Assembly (NCBI RefSeq): GCF_024494385.1
Contig: NZ_JAEVLT010000007.1
Location: 124,001-188,000, forward strand
Length of the DNA stretch: 64,000 nt
Direction of reading: 5' to 3'
Origin: Bacillus sp. EB600
Lineage (GTDB): Bacteria; Bacillota; Bacilli; Bacillales; Cytobacillaceae
Position 1 is the stretch's first letter. The number at the start of each line of letters is the position of its first letter. Position numbers and translations under genes: made by a program. Below, piece by piece: positions 63,987 to 64,000 of this stretch. The notes beneath the pieces are model-generated. The model made no database searches. It saw nothing but the letters and a program-made list of their open reading frames with translations, and was not told the origin of the DNA.

Positions 63987-64000
63987 TATGGATCCAAATA

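Noticed and set aside
1..64000. Insertion sequences, prophage or defence genes to explain the gene decay
   Set aside because: I found no transposase, integrase, terminal repeats with target duplications or defence-type proteins; the losses look like simple deletions and frameshifts.

Overview
The window is low-G+C chromosomal DNA from a member of the Bacillaceae, probably a Bacillus, Neobacillus or Priestia relative. The evidence is strong AGGAGG-type ribosome sites, GTG and TTG starts, T-tailed hairpin terminators, cre/MntR/PerR-like operators, and genes typical of the family (YppF, DUF3231, a glgBCDAP operon, FadF-type electron transfer protein). There is no rRNA, tRNA, phage, IS element or CRISPR array. 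Instead there are many scars of gene loss: at least six decayed genes.

Region 1 (1-10.9 kb) is the most unusual part. It holds a frameshifted transporter end, a CaiB/BaiF CoA-transferase behind a 30-bp perfect palindrome, a MmgE/PrpD remnant and a NUDIX hydrolase. It then holds three intact genes for R2-like ligand-binding oxidases (R2lox) with an aldehyde dehydrogenase and an iron-dependent alcohol dehydrogenase. The block is a tandem segmental duplication. The upstream control region, a ~100-nt leader element and the ALDH/ADH pair are each present twice, and the second ALDH/ADH pair has collapsed to a 255-bp fusion scar. The CoA-transferase, R2lox-1 and R2lox-3 have related GTCGAC-centred operators. 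I infer an oxidative catabolic module: oxidase, alcohol/aldehyde oxidation, CoA activation.

Region 2 (10.9-23.8 kb) has a stomatin-like protein, then a complete reductive pyrimidine catabolic cluster: carbamoylase, PreT, PreA, dihydropyrimidinase, a 72-aa unknown, CoA-acylating semialdehyde dehydrogenase and beta-alanine aminotransferase. This would take uracil to acetyl-CoA. A five-unit hairpin repeat interrupts it. A LysR regulator, a thioesterase and an unknown protein follow.

Region 3 (23.8-35.2 kb) is mixed: mntH behind two MntR-like boxes and a PerR-like box, a dead tryptophanase, a glycine riboswitch in front of a cycA-like permease, HAD hydrolases, DUF3231, YppF-like and His-rich small proteins, and an aromatic-acid type MFS transporter.

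Region 4 (35.2-53.6 kb) carries a flavodoxin, a secreted 5'-nucleotidase, an acetyltransferase, an M20 amidohydrolase and a PAS/AAA+/HTH sigma-54 activator. A near-perfect -24/-12 promoter then reads into a beta-oxidation type set (acyl-CoA dehydrogenase, EtfB, EtfA, FadF-like EtfAB:quinone oxidoreductase, 3-hydroxyacyl-CoA dehydrogenase, enoyl-CoA hydratase, CoA-transferase). A TerB-like protein, a UMF1 transporter and an extradiol dioxygenase follow.

Region 5 (54.1-64 kb) is the glycogen operon glgB-glgC-glgD-glgA-glgP with short gaps or overlaps, then a nitroreductase-family protein and a DUF2809 membrane protein.

All functions are read from motifs and remembered family features; no database search was run.
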